A stretch of DNA of 64,000 nt from Apricaphanius iberus (taxonomy: Eukaryota; Chordata; Actinopteri; Cyprinodontiformes; Aphaniidae), in NCBI GenBank assembly GCA_028564705.1, contig JAPXFQ010002924.1, positions 2,137,001 through 2,201,000 of the forward strand, in the 5' to 3' direction. Positions 1-11,246 of this stretch are shown one piece after another. Every line of letters begins with the position of its first letter. The stretch's first letter is position 1. The translations under genes were made by a program, and so were the position numbers. The notes beneath the pieces are model-generated. The model ran no database searches and was not told the DNA's origin. It was given only the letters and a program-made list of their open reading frames with translations.

Positions 1-384
1 TGCTTGTGATACAAACTGCTGTCAGCAATCAGCGTGTACCTTCTAAAGCCTGGTTTATAATTCTTTGTCAGCAAGTTTGCATCCAGACACATATGTATTT
101 ACAGAGACATTTTTAGTTGATGGTTCCTCCATTTCTGTCGGTGTTTTGAAGTAATTCCCCATCAGGAAAGCAGGGGGTGCTGACTTTTGATGGCAGGTCT
201 GCCTACTATTGCAGTTTAATTTCTGGTTTACTAAAGTTTATTTTTCTTCATCTTGTCAGCGCATTCCACCTCAAGGAGCAAGGGACAACAGAAAGTAAGT
301 TTTGATTTAGCTGGAAAGCTTTTTACAAGAAATGCAGCTCATAAAATTCTCTAAAGACGCATGTAAACATGTACAGCAGTCTGT
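1..384. other. Unassigned sequence, presumed grb14 intron or intergenic
   Basis: No coding region can be supported. A pyrimidine-rich tract ending in cag near 260, followed by about 35 bases and then gtaagt at 296, looks like a tiny plus-strand exon, but nothing else supports a gene there. By position the stretch probably lies within a grb14 intron, because the gene runs leftwards out of the window. The boundary with the repeat that begins near 385 is not sharp. Confidence 0.3.
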
Positions 385-2048
385 TTTGTTGTTTCCATAC
401 ACCTCATTGGGTTGAAAATCACCAAAAGCCCATATTAGATAAACTGTCCTTTAAAGGGCCTATATCATGCAAAATCAAGTTTTGGCAGTTTTTAACCATA
501 TGGTAATGCAATTTTCTCATTAAAAAAACCCCTGCCAGAGTGGTTTTTATCTTCATTCATGCATGTCTGAGTAATCCTCCTGAATTCTGCTCTCTGAGCA
601 GCTGCCCCACCCTGTCCTAGAAATCAACTGAGTGTTCAACTAGTGACATCACTAGTTGAAAGTTGAGAACTAGAGGTGTCTGCACCACCCCTGCAGGCAG
701 AGCGGCTTACCCTTCGTAGGATTTCAAACACACCTTCGTCCCTCTCACAGCTAATGGCTGCTTCGGTTTTTGGCAGCTTGAAACACTTTTTTGTTGGATT
801 TTTTTACTTTCTCTCATAAAACGCCTGTTTGGTTGCATGGATTACAGGATTTTATTCTACATTCCCAAAGAAGAGCAGCTGGATCAAAGTACAAAGACAC
901 CTGATGGACAGAGAGGTAAGTGGCTACATGCTAATGCTAATGTGGGTTAGCCATTTATCAAGCTGCTTATGTGATCTTATAACATTATTGTGTGGTTAAT
1001 TATTGATCTGTAGTCTCTCAGAATGTTCAGTAAACGGGTGCAAGAAACACCCACTGCTTTTTTATGTAATGGACTGGAAAGATTTGCTTAGTGGACGCAG
1101 GTGTGTTGGTCTGGGCTCTCTCTAAATCCAGGAGATTTAGAAAATGAGATAAGCTTTATTGACTCTGTTTTTAACAAAAAAAAATCTAATAAAACAAACG
1201 TCAGAGCCTTTAATATAACAGATTTTCAATGCTGTACTCTGGGCTTTTCAAATTATTAGCGAGAATTTTGTTTGTGATGAAGCTTAACACTGTTTGTTTC
1301 AGTTTGATCTGCTCCCGGCTGAGCAGCACCGCAGAACATAGCGTGGGGTTTATAGAGAAACAATCCATTTCACTTCATTGTCTTAGTTAAATTTCAGGAC
1401 AAATGAATACTGTATAACACCAACAGTAACATTTTATCATATATATATGTCTATCTAACAAGTTGAAGGCTGTGAAATAGCATGATATAGTCCCATCCAT
1501 CCATCCATCTTCTTCCGCTTATCTGGAGTCGGGTCGCAGGGGCAGTAGCCTAAGCAGAGAGACCCAGACTTCTCTCTCCCCGGCCACTTGGGCCAGCTCC
1601 TCGGGAGGAATCCCGAGGCGTTCCCAGGCCAGCTGGGAGACATAATCCCTCCAGCGAGTCCTGGGTCTTCCCCTGGGTCTCCTCCCTGTGGGAGGTGCCC
1701 GGAACACCTGACCAGATGCCCAAGCCACCTCAACTGGCTCCTCTCGATGTGGAGGAGCAGCGGCTCTACTCTGAGCTCCCTCCAGATGATCGAGCTTCTC
1801 TCCCTATCTCTAAGGGAGAGCCCAGCCACCCTACGGAGGAAACTCATTTCAGCCGCCTGTATCCGCGACCTCGTTCTCTTGGTCACCACCCAGAGTTCAT
1901 GACCATAGATTAGGTTAGGAACGTAGATCGACCGGTAAATCGAGAGCTTTGCCTTTCGGCTCAGCTCTCTCTTCACCACGAGAGACCGGTACAGCGCCCG
2001 CATAACTGCAGATGCCTTACCAATCTGTCTATCGATCTCCCGCTCCAT

Positions 2049-2798
2049 TTATCCCTCATTCGTGAACAAGATACCCCCAGATACTTGAACTCCCCCACTT
2101 GAGGAAGGACTCCATCCCTGAAGAACGCACCCCACCCTTTTCCGGCTCAAGACCATGGTCTCGGACTTGGAGGTGCTGATCCTCATCCCAGCCGTTTCAC
2201 ACTCGGCTGCGAACCGCTCCAGCGAGAGCTGTACATCCCATTCAGATGAAGCCAAAAAGACCACATCATCTGCGAAAAGCAGAGACCCGATCCTGAGGTC
2301 TCCAAAACGGATCCCCTCAACACCTTGGTTGCGCCTAGAAATCCTGTCCATAAATGTTATGAACAGGATCGGTGACAGAGGGCAACCTTGGCGGACTCCA
2401 ACTCTCACCGGGAACGAGTCCGACTTACTGCCGGCAATGCGAACCAGACTCTGACACCGGTCATACAGGGACCTAACAGCCCGTATCAAAGGGCCTGGTA
2501 CCCCATACTCCCGGAGTACCCCCCACAGGACACCCCAAGGGACACGGTCGAACGCCTTCTCCAAGTCCACAAAACACATGCAGACCGGTTCGGCGAACTC
2601 CCACGAACCCTCCAGGACCCTGCTGAGGGTGTAGAGCTGATCCAGTGTTCCACAGCCAAGACGAAAACAGCATTGTTCCTCCTGAATCCGAGGTTCAACT
2701 ATCCGTCGGACCCTCCTCTCCAGAACCCCCGAATGGACCTTACCAGGGGGACCACCACCCCGTTCTGCCAATCCAAGGGAACTGCCCCCGATGTCCAC
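2049..2798 (-). pseudogene. Rex3 reverse transcriptase core (fragment)
   Basis: A 249-codon frame holds the RT core: CMCFVDLEKAFDRVPW (motif A), RVGVRQGCPLSPILF (motif B) and LLFADDVVFLAS (motif C, the FADD box, intact), then SKSETMVLSRKR. The thumb/C-terminal part, with QIGKASAVMRALY and LRWLGHLVRC, is in a different frame at 1,455-2,048, and the 5' part of the RT is in further frames up to about 3,326. The polymerase residues survive but the polypeptide is broken. Confidence 0.8.
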
Positions 2799-3389
2799 TC
2801 AATACTGCAGAGTCGCGTTAACCAAAACAACCCTACAGCATCCAGAGCATTGAGGAACTCCGGTCGAATCTCATCCACCCCTGGTGCCTTGCCACCGAGG
2901 AGCTTTTAAACAACCTCGCCAACTTCAGCACCCGAGATTGGAGAGCCCGTCCCAAAGTCCCCAGACCCTGCTTCCAAACAGGAAGGCGTGTCGGTGGGAT
3001 TGAGGAGGTCTTCGAAGTATTCCATCCACGACCATGAAACGTCCCATGTCGAGGTCAGCAGCACACCATCCCCACTGTAAACAGTGTTGGTGGCAAACCG
3101 CTTCCCCCCCCCCGAGACACCGGATGCTGGACCAGAATCACTTCGAAGCCACAAGGAAATCGTTCTCCATGGTCTCTCCAAACTCCTCCCACGCCCGAGT
3201 TTTTGCCTCAGCGACCATCCGAGCCGCTTTCCACTTGGCCTGCCGGTACCTATCAGCTGCTTCAGGAGTCCCACAGGCCAAAAAGGTCCGATAGGACTCC
3301 TTCTTCAGCTTGACAGCATCCCTCACCGCCGGTGTCCACCAGCGGGTTCGAGGGTTGTCGCCGCGACAGGTTCCGACTACCTTACGGCC

Positions 3390-4421
3390 TCAACTACAGT
3401 CACCCGCTTCGACAATGGAGGCACGGAACATGGCCCACTCGGATTCAATGTCCCCTGCCTCCCCCGGGACATGTTCAAAGTTCTGCCGGAGGTGAGAGTT
3501 GAAACTCCTTCTGACAGGAGACTCTGCCAGATGTTCCCAGCAGACCCTCACAACACGTTTGGGCCTGCCAGGTCTGTCCAGCGTCCTCCCCCACCACCGG
3601 AGCCGACTCACTACCAGGTAGTAGTCGGTGGATAGCTCCGCCTCTCTCTTCACCTGAGTGTCCAAAACATGCGGCCGCAGATCAGATGAAACGACAACTA
3701 AGTCGATCATCGAGCTGTGGCCTAGGGTGTCCTGGTGCCAAGTGCACAGATGAACACCCTTATGCTTGAACATGGTGTTCGTTATGGACAATCCATGACG
3801 AGCACAGAAGTTCAATAACAAAACACCGCTCGGGTTCAGATCGGGGGGGTCATACCGCCCAACCACGCCTCTCCAGGTCTCACTGTCATTGCCCACGTGA
3901 GCGTTGAAGTCTCCCAGCAGAATGATGGAGTCCCCAGAAGGAGCACTCTCCAGTACTCCCTCCAAGAACCCCAAGAAGGGTGGGTAATCTGAGCTACTGT
4001 TTGGTGCATAAGCACAAACAATAGTCAGGACCCGTCCCCCCACCCGTAGGCGGAGTGAGGCTACCCTCTCATTCAGCGGGGTAAACCCCAACGTACAGGC
4101 ACTGAGATGGGGGGCAACAACTATGCCCACCCCAGCCCGGTGCCTCTCACCGGGAGCAACTCCAGAGTGGAAGAGAGTCCAACCCCTCTCGAGGAGACGG
4201 GTTCCAGAGCCAGAGCCGTGCGTCAAGGCAAGGCCGACGATGTCCAGTCGGAACCTCACACACCAGCTCCGGCTCCTTCCCCACCAGAGAGGTGACGTTC
4301 CATTTCCCAAGAGCCAGCTTCTGCAGCCGAGGATCGGACCGCCAAGGTCTCCGCCTTCGGCCACAGCCCATCTTGCACTGCACCCAACCCCTATGGCCCC
4401 TCCCACAGGTGGTGAGCTCAT
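3390..4421 (-). pseudogene. Rex3 endonuclease region (broken)
   Basis: A 343-codon frame carries APE-endonuclease hallmarks: GIVVAPHLS, then VCAYAPN, then [10 protein letters not shown] in the middle, and [16 protein letters not shown] further on. Near the end it reads STDYYLVVS, where this family normally has aspartate-histidine (SDH/TDH type); the catalytic histidine position is Tyr here (codon TAC, rc of 3,616-3,640 region). The start of the domain, with WNVTSLVGK, lies in another frame around 4,260-4,320, so at least one frameshift separates them. Downstream (3,326-2,906) the linker continues in shifted frames. The endonuclease is therefore dead both by frame and by active-site residue. 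Confidence 0.75.
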
Positions 4422-5036
4422 GGGAAGGGGGGCCCATGTTGCCTCTTCGGCCTAAGCCCGGCCGGGCCCCATATGTAAAGGCCCGGCCACCAGGCACGCG
4501 CCAACATGCCCCCCCTCCAGGCCTGGCTCCAGAGTGGGGCCCCAGTGACCCACGTCCGGGCGAGGGAACACTTGGTCCAACGCTGTCCTTCATCATAGGA
4601 GTCTTTTGGGCTGCACGTTGTCTGATTCCTCACCTAAGACCAGTTTGCCATGGCTGACCCTACCAGGGGCATAAAGCCCTCGACAACATTGCTCCTGGGA
4701 TCATTGGGACACTCAAACCCCTCCACCACAATAAGGTGGCAGCCCAGGGAGGGGTGATATAGTCCCTTTAAATACAAAGCATCTAGTGCCCAAATAAGAC
4801 ATTCACTACTGATTACAGGGACTATAGAGTGCCGTTCTGGTGAAATGGTCTCTGGCTGTTGTTGGGCTGACCAATCACAGGCATACTTTCTCCGTTGACA
4901 GGGCTAGTTAGAAATTTGGGCTCTACTCCGTCCATCATTGCATAGGTGACGGAGAACCCTTGGGTCGACGGATAGTGTTGTTGCGTCTATCCGTTTTGAC
5001 ATAGACAGAAAAGTATAAACTAGGCTTAAGGAGAAA

Positions 5037-6149
5037 CTTCAAAGTCCAGACAGAGAAATGATAAGAGACACGTGTGTGTTTTTGGTAAGCATTGATATTA
5101 GAGGAAGTGATATCAGATTGTTAAAGTTAGCCAATAAAGGATAACTAAGGAGAGCTCCTTCTGTAGCAAGACTCTTGAGGTACTTCAAAGTTTTCCCAGA
5201 GCATACAGCTTAGAGCATAACCTCAAAAAACTGGATCAGAGCTCTACTTTATAGAGAAGCAACAGGAACTCACTCAAGTCCTTAAAACGAAGGAAACTCG
5301 TTTTAAATTCAATTTTCCACCATTTACTGTCCTGTGCTTAAAGCTTTAGAGACAGACCCAAGCATAAAATGTGATTTGAAACTGCACAACAGTTTCTCAC
5401 CCTGTTTAACATACCTCTAATTTTATTCTAACCAGACTCTTATCACCCATGAGTCAATGCTGCTCCACACTAGCCTAACATTGTCATACTCAATTCTAAT
5501 CAGCATGTGAGTCTGATACTGCTCCACTGGGCTGTGATTATGGGGTGTGTTTTAACTGAACCAGGAAAAAAATGCCTCTGCACTCAAATGGATAGACCTA
5601 TAACCAATCAGAGCAACGGAAGTGTGTGAAGTTGCTCTTCAGAGCAACGGTACGTTATCTGTTCCAATTTTAAAATTCCTCTCTTAAAATTAATGCACTG
5701 TCAATATCTTCTAGAACAGACTCCATGGCAGAATCTACACATCTCAGTTCTCCAGCAGCAGCCATCGTTGTTGTAAAAAAATTCAACCCAGGCGCTCTTT
5801 GGTGACGTGGTTGATTACGTTACTGTTGTTTACCTGTCAATCATCATTGGCCGGATTTGATTGGTCCGAACAGATCTTATTCGGGCATAATTGCTCCTCA
5901 ATGGACTGAACCAGACTGTTAATGTCAATCCTGTTTAGAAGAAAACCTCACTCTTTTAAAGTGAAAGACTCTTTGAAAGCAAAATGCATGGATTAAACTA
6001 GATTTTATTTGTTATTATAATGGATGTTAAAGATACTGAATAGCTGTAGCCTCATGATACCCCCAAACATCCCCAATAAAAGAAAAGTCTCCTTACCCAG
6101 AAGTAGCGATTTATTCGTTAGTTGATGTAAAAATCTAATTTGTAGTTAA
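5037..6149. other. Non-coding stretch
   Basis: No gene or complete element can be supported. The sequence is repeat-like in texture (for example 5,400-5,660 with repeated tctgatactgctcc and atcagagcaacgg words), but I cannot assign it to a named family or find matching ends. Confidence 0.35.
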
Positions 6150-6690
6150 TAAAATAAGGCAAGCCAACTTTAGTTGTATGGCACTCTTTCAACATGAGGC
6201 AATTCAAGGTGCTTCACATGATTACAGAAAAGTTCAAATTGAACACAGGAATAAATTAAGATATTTAGTTACAACAATAAAGGTAAAAACAGATAAAAGC
6301 AATAAAAGTAATTAAGAATAACAAAGACAAAAGTAATCAATAAAAGATACAACAGTGACAGTATAATTAAAATCAGCATTTAGCGATTGACAAAAGCAGT
6401 CAAAAATCATATGATTTACTCATAAATTAGTTTAAATAGATATGTTTTTATTTTCATTTTAAAAGATTTTATAGACTCTGCAGCTTTACAGTCATCCAGT
6501 AGTTTGTTCCATATGTGTGGAGCATAGAAACTGAAAGCTGTTTGGTTCTGGTTCTTGGATGATCAGTAGATTAGAGCTGGAGGACCTGAGTGGTCTGGAT
6601 GGTTTGTACAGTGATAACAGATCTCTAATGTACTCTGGTGCTAAACCACTCAATGATTTATAGACAAACAAATTTCCTGACAAAATCTGA
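6150..6690 (-). mobile_element. L2/Maui-type LINE 3' end, minus orientation
   Basis: The minus strand at 6,683-6,492 reads VYKSLSGLAPEYIRDLL, YKPSRPLRSSSSNLL and then FQFLCSTHMEQT, the conserved C-terminal tail of fish L2-clade ORF2 proteins. The same tail is present in better form at 9,960-10,240. The sequence at 6,160-6,230 (ggcaattcaaggtgcttcacatgat) is the usual 3' untranslated part in reverse. The copy is 5' truncated and frame-broken. Confidence 0.7.
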
Positions 6691-9050
6691 CCTATAAATG
6701 TGCTTTCATGGTAGTATTGCTCAAAACACTAGGCAACATATCAGCAAATAACTAAGATATATTGTAAAAACTAAAATATCTGTAAAAAAATTTATCTATT
6801 AAAGCTTGAGGTTATATAGCCAAGATACTGCTTATCTATTTCCATCAGCCTGTTATAGGGCACTAAGTGAAATACTTAAATATTCAAAATTTCAGCACTG
6901 GAGGGTTTCATGCAGGATATAAGACAACCTTTGTCTTTTTATATTTTTCATACATTTTTATTTTTATGCAGAAAATCAAGGTCAACAAAGTTACCTAATG
7001 GTTTCCTTGAAACGCTGTGGTTAAAATGAATAGAAATTTGCAGATGAGACTATGAAGGAAAAATATACTTAACCTAAACAGTAACACTAAGGATAGTATG
7101 CGTTGGAGAGAAAATTTGAGCAATAATTTGGGCCTTCACTGACCTCAGAAGGCTTTTTGCGCAGTAAGGATTTGGTCTGCACAGTATTAGGAAAATGCAT
7201 AATTTTGAAATAAATTTTGTGCTCTTTTTTATTTCAAATAATTTTGATTTAAACTTTTCTATCTTCATTCTATATGTTTTAATAAATTATCTGCCTCATA
7301 TTTGGTTGTCTTTACACAACACTACACAAATAAAATGACTTAACTTGTGATAATTATAACTGAAATTACAACCAACAAAGAGAATCTGGAAGGACCAGTT
7401 GGCAATTTTCCACTGCAGAAAGGATCAGATGGTGGGTGAGGGGCCGAGCGTGGCACATTTGGAACAATGATGTCATGGGTTTCTTGAGAGCTCCTGAAAG
7501 GAGGTCACAACCCTGCACCACAAGACTTGTGACACAAAAACAGCTGTTCACACAAACACAGTCCCTTTGTCTCTCCCAAGAATGCTGCTCAGAATAATAA
7601 GTTAGAGGCGGCCAACCCAAAGGGGGGCGGGCCTCATCAGCAAAATATATAAGGAATGACTTGGGGATTCTCTTACCAGGAAAGAGGTCATTGTTTTAGA
7701 ATGAGGTCAAGTGGACGGTTTTATTCATCCTCACTGAAAATTTAAGGTTTATTGTATGCAAAATGGATTTATTTAAAATAATACAATAATTAATCTAGAA
7801 GAACAAATACCCATTTGATTTCATGTTTAGTGTATTAATTAATTGAGCTTTTATTGAGAGTCAAATGTACACAATACAGGCCCAGTTTTACACTTTGAAA
7901 TGTTTTAACCCCAGCATTATGAAAACAAGAACAAACCAGATCTAAATGTTTGGAAAGTTGCATCAATTTGACAAATTGTGGATTTTAAAATAACCTAAAT
8001 AATGAAAACTTTCTGCATCCAGATTTCATTTTTAAAGATTCCTGCTGTTGTATATATTTTAGTCATTCTGCCCCAGAAGGAATGGTTCAAATAAATATTT
8101 TTTTGGGCCCGAAATATATATAAATTGAATGCAGACAGAGTATGTAAATGTCTGACCTGAACTGTACATTGTGTGATTAAAATTTTGAGAAATGTTGTTT
8201 AAACCGTCTGATTGTGTTCTCCTTCTGTGCTAAACACGAAGACCAAACTGTACTATCACTTAAAGCCATAGTTAATTGCAGACCTCTATAATTTCAGGGT
8301 TTCCAATGAGTCATAGCTTTTAGCTGCCCCCTACTGCTACAAATCCACACGGAAATCCACAATACACATACACGCCAAAAAAATTGATTTTCAAGCTTAT
8401 AGTGTGGGGACCCAAATCCAGGAAATATCCTGTGGTTGGCAAACCAAACTAATTCAGCTGCACTGGAAAATGTATAGCAAAGAAAACTAGAGTCTGGAGC
8501 CCATATACATCTGAAACAGACTCATAATTGTTAGCTTTCCAAAATGCTGAATGTTTTCCAAATATTTGTTATAAGTTTTGGATTTTATGTGTTGTATCTG
8601 TGAAAAGCTGTTGAAGAGTAATTTCCTGCCAGCACCATAAGCTCATGAGCATGTGAGGACAATAAGTAAAACCTCTGAAGGGTGAATAAAAGTGGTCAGT
8701 ATGTTAAGAACTGACCTAACTCTACTTCTTTGATATTAATTTTTAAGGAAGCTTATATTAAACATGTCCAGCTGAAACTTTCTTCTTTGCAATGTGTCCC
8801 ATAATAATTTTCTATAATCAGCCCTGAAGACACAAGGTAGTTAAGCCCTCCATTTAGTGGAAAGATAATGTTATTTTGTGTATTTAGTTCAAACAATTAC
8901 ACTACTGTATATGCATTATGTTGTAATGAAATCGAAAAAAAGTAATGTCTACATGAAAATATCGACGGATGTCTAAAGCTGACTGAAACTTGTCAGTATT
9001 GATCAAATCAGTTTACCCATTTCCAAAGCTTGGTTACACACAAAATGGGA
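6691..9050. other. Intronic or intergenic sequence, no gene seen
   Basis: Short open frames here show no recognisable domain. One spot is unusual: 7,621-7,655 on the plus strand has a GC-box-like ggggggcgggcc followed by tatataagg about 20 bases on. This arrangement resembles a core promoter, but no exon or downstream frame supports it. Confidence 0.3.
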
Positions 9051-9239
9051 TTTGAAAACTGAAAATGTCACTTTCTATGCCACCTTTGGAATTCATAAAA
9101 AAAACTGGCATAAAAATGCATATGGACCTAGCTTAAACACATTTTGGAGACAGGGGACACTGGCAGCACAGCCAGTGAGAAAGCAAAATAGTGAATTTTT
9201 ACCTCATCCTACCTTAATCCTACCTCAAGAACAGGAATT

Positions 9240-10458
9240 TTTTGTGTTTATTAAACAATTCTCATCACAAAACACAGAAATCATATGCTGTGTCCCCCAG
9301 GGCTCCATCCTAGGGCCCTCCTATTTAGCATTTACATGCTCCCATTAAGCCAGATCATAGCAACAAAAAATATCAACTACCACAACTATGCTAATGACAG
9401 TCAACTTTATATCTCAATGTCACCAGATGATGTTAAACCCGTCCAAATCCTTCATAAATGCCTTTTAACAAGCAAATTAACAGCTGGATGTCCCAAAATT
9501 TCCTCCAACTGAACAAAAACAAAACTGAAGTACTTGTCTTTGTACCAAAAAAAGATCAATTAAATATCAGTACACAGCTACAATTGGTCCAACTAAAAAC
9601 TACTGACCAGGCCAGAAATCTAGGCGTAATAATGGAATCAGACCTGAACCTCCAAGGTCACATAAAGGCAATAATAAGGTCAGCTTTCTATCACCTAAGG
9701 AACATTTCTAGGATTAAAGGACTAATGGCACAAGGAGAGCTAGAAAAACTAATCCATGCATGTATCCCTAGCTGCCTTGATTACTGTATACAATATATAT
9801 ATATAACAGAATCTTCACAGGTCTGCCTAAAAAATAAATTAGACAACTGCAGCTAATCCAGAATGCTGCTGCTCGTGATCTCACTAGAACCAGGAAAGTA
9901 GAACACATCCAGTTTTAATGTCATTACACCTGCTCCCAATAGCTCAGAGAATAGACTTCAAAGTGCTTTTATTAGTCTATAAATCATTAAATGGATTAGG
10001 ACAAGAGTACATTAACAATCTATTATTGCAGTACAAACCATCAAGACCACTCAAGTCCTCCAGCTCTAGTCTACTGATCGTCGCTAGAACCAGAACCAAG
10101 CATTGGGAAGCAGCTTTTAGCTTCTATGCTCCCCACATCTGGAACAAACTGCTGGTGGAAGGAAAAACTGCAGAGTCACTGAACTCTTTTAAATCTAAAA
10201 TAAAAACGTACTTATTTAGACTTGCCTATGAGTTACCGATATGATTCATTTCTGTTTTAGTTTTCATAATTTTACATTAATGTTCTCTTATGTTCTAATC
10301 ACAAAACGTTTTATTGTCTTTTAATTACTGTTATTGCCATAAATGTCAGTTTTTTGCTTTCTTTTAATAATTCTATGTTTTAATTTCCACATTTTGTAAC
10401 CTTGAAATTGCCATGTGTTGAAAGTGTGCTATATAAATAAAATGCCTAACCTTGCCCT
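9240..10458 (+). mobile_element. L2/Maui-type LINE, 5'-truncated
   Basis: A 5'-truncated L2-clade LINE in plus orientation. Pieces of the RT appear in shifting frames: VPQGSILGP (9,290-9,320), then MLPLSQII and YANDSQLYISMSPDD (9,340-9,430), SWMSQNFLQLNKNKTEVL (9,480-9,540), NLGVIMESDLNLQGHIK (9,630-9,670), then IDFKVLLLVYKSLNGLGQEY and FSFYAPHIWNKLL up to 10,230. Motif C normally reads YADD in this family but here reads YAND, so the first catalytic Asp is lost. The 3' end near 10,430-10,458 has gtgctatataaataaaatgcc, the family terminus. Confidence 0.8.
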
Positions 10459-11195
10459 GAATTTAAGATGCATTTTCAAACTTGTAGAGCTTCAAAAACA
10501 AACACACAACCGTCAGACACCAACTGGGTCTTTGAACTGAGAATTAGAATGAGAATCTGAATGAAAATATGTTGTATTTAAGAATTATAGCATAGTGTAT
10601 TCATATGTATGTCTTCAGATCATATAACAAGGGTGCTCTTTGGTGCTTTACTATGTGAAGTGCATATACAGTGTAAACAGGGCTGTGACACTCCTGTTTA
10701 ATGTTACACAATGGATGCACTGGAGCTCATTGAAGATCATGTCACTAGCAGCATCTGAATGGGGATAGCTGAACTGGGCCAGGTGTTAGATTCACCAACC
10801 CACTGGTACAGTTCATTCTGTTCCCTCCACAGCATATTCTGGCTGCGGCCCGAATGTACTTCGTTTTTTATGTCAGGCACGCTGCTGTATCAACACTGTA
10901 TCAAATGAGACTCTTCAATTTGTTTTTGACCCAAAATATTTTTTTACAGATGGCACTTTTTAAAAATATGCTTAACAGCCTCAGGTGCTGAAACTTATTA
11001 AGTTCTGCTGTAATGTAGTTATTAATTTGTTATGATTTGATTGTATTCCCATCTTATTGTTGCTAGTTTTATTGTTTGTGCTGCTACTTGTATGTTTTTA
11101 TCGTAATAGTTGTACTCTTTTTGTCTTGTTACACAATTCATTATTGCTAAGTATATTTGTCTTTTATTGTGAAGCACTTTGGTTTGGCTGAGTAA

Positions 11196-11246
<51 letters not shown>

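Larger units (their letters stand above)
1495..4754 (-). mobile_element. Rex3-type (RTE clade) LINE, nearly full length
   Basis: A 3.26-kb non-LTR retrotransposon in reverse orientation. It encodes an APE-type endonuclease upstream of a reverse transcriptase and ends in the short GATG-type tail (CATC repeats at 1,494-1,509) usual for Rex3. The stretch at 2,370-2,390 and the one near 2,750-2,770 resemble conserved Rex3 RT segments as I recall them. The insert is flanked by a perfect 12-bp direct repeat, tgatatagtccc, at 1,483-1,494 and 4,755-4,766. That target duplication shows an intact, relatively recent insertion with both ends preserved. The reading frame is broken by several frameshifts, so this copy cannot move on its own. 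Confidence 0.88.
455..4767. mobile_element. TTAA-flanked non-autonomous DNA transposon, split by Rex3
   Basis: Its terminal inverted repeats are AGGGCCTATATCATGC at 455-470 and, on the other strand, AGGGACTATATCATGC ending at 4,767 once the Rex3 insert is removed (15 of 16 match). TTAA stands directly outside both ends (451-454 and 4,768-4,771), the target duplication used by piggyBac-type transposases. Without the insert the element is about 1.04 kb and has no convincing open frame, so it looks non-autonomous. The piggyBac assignment rests only on TTAA and the GGG-type terminus. The element sits inside MITE A and contains Rex3, so it is of intermediate age in the nest. Confidence 0.65.
385..5036. 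mobile_element. MITE A, copy 1 (interrupted)
   Basis: The segments 385-450 and 4,772-5,036 are the two separated parts of a short non-coding repeat. They align in order with an unbroken copy at 41,393-41,856, for example the shared words tagtgccc, ggtgacggaga and gtcgacggata, and both copies end in ataaactaggctt. The left terminal repeat seen in the intact copy is not recognisable here, so this copy is truncated or diverged on the left. The interruption is the TTAA-flanked element at 455-4,767. The transposase family is not clear. Confidence 0.65.

Noticed and set aside
261..295. Plus-strand mini-exon between a good acceptor and gtaagt
   Set aside because: Only 35 bases, no partner exon on the plus strand, and the area is otherwise repeat or grb14 intron.
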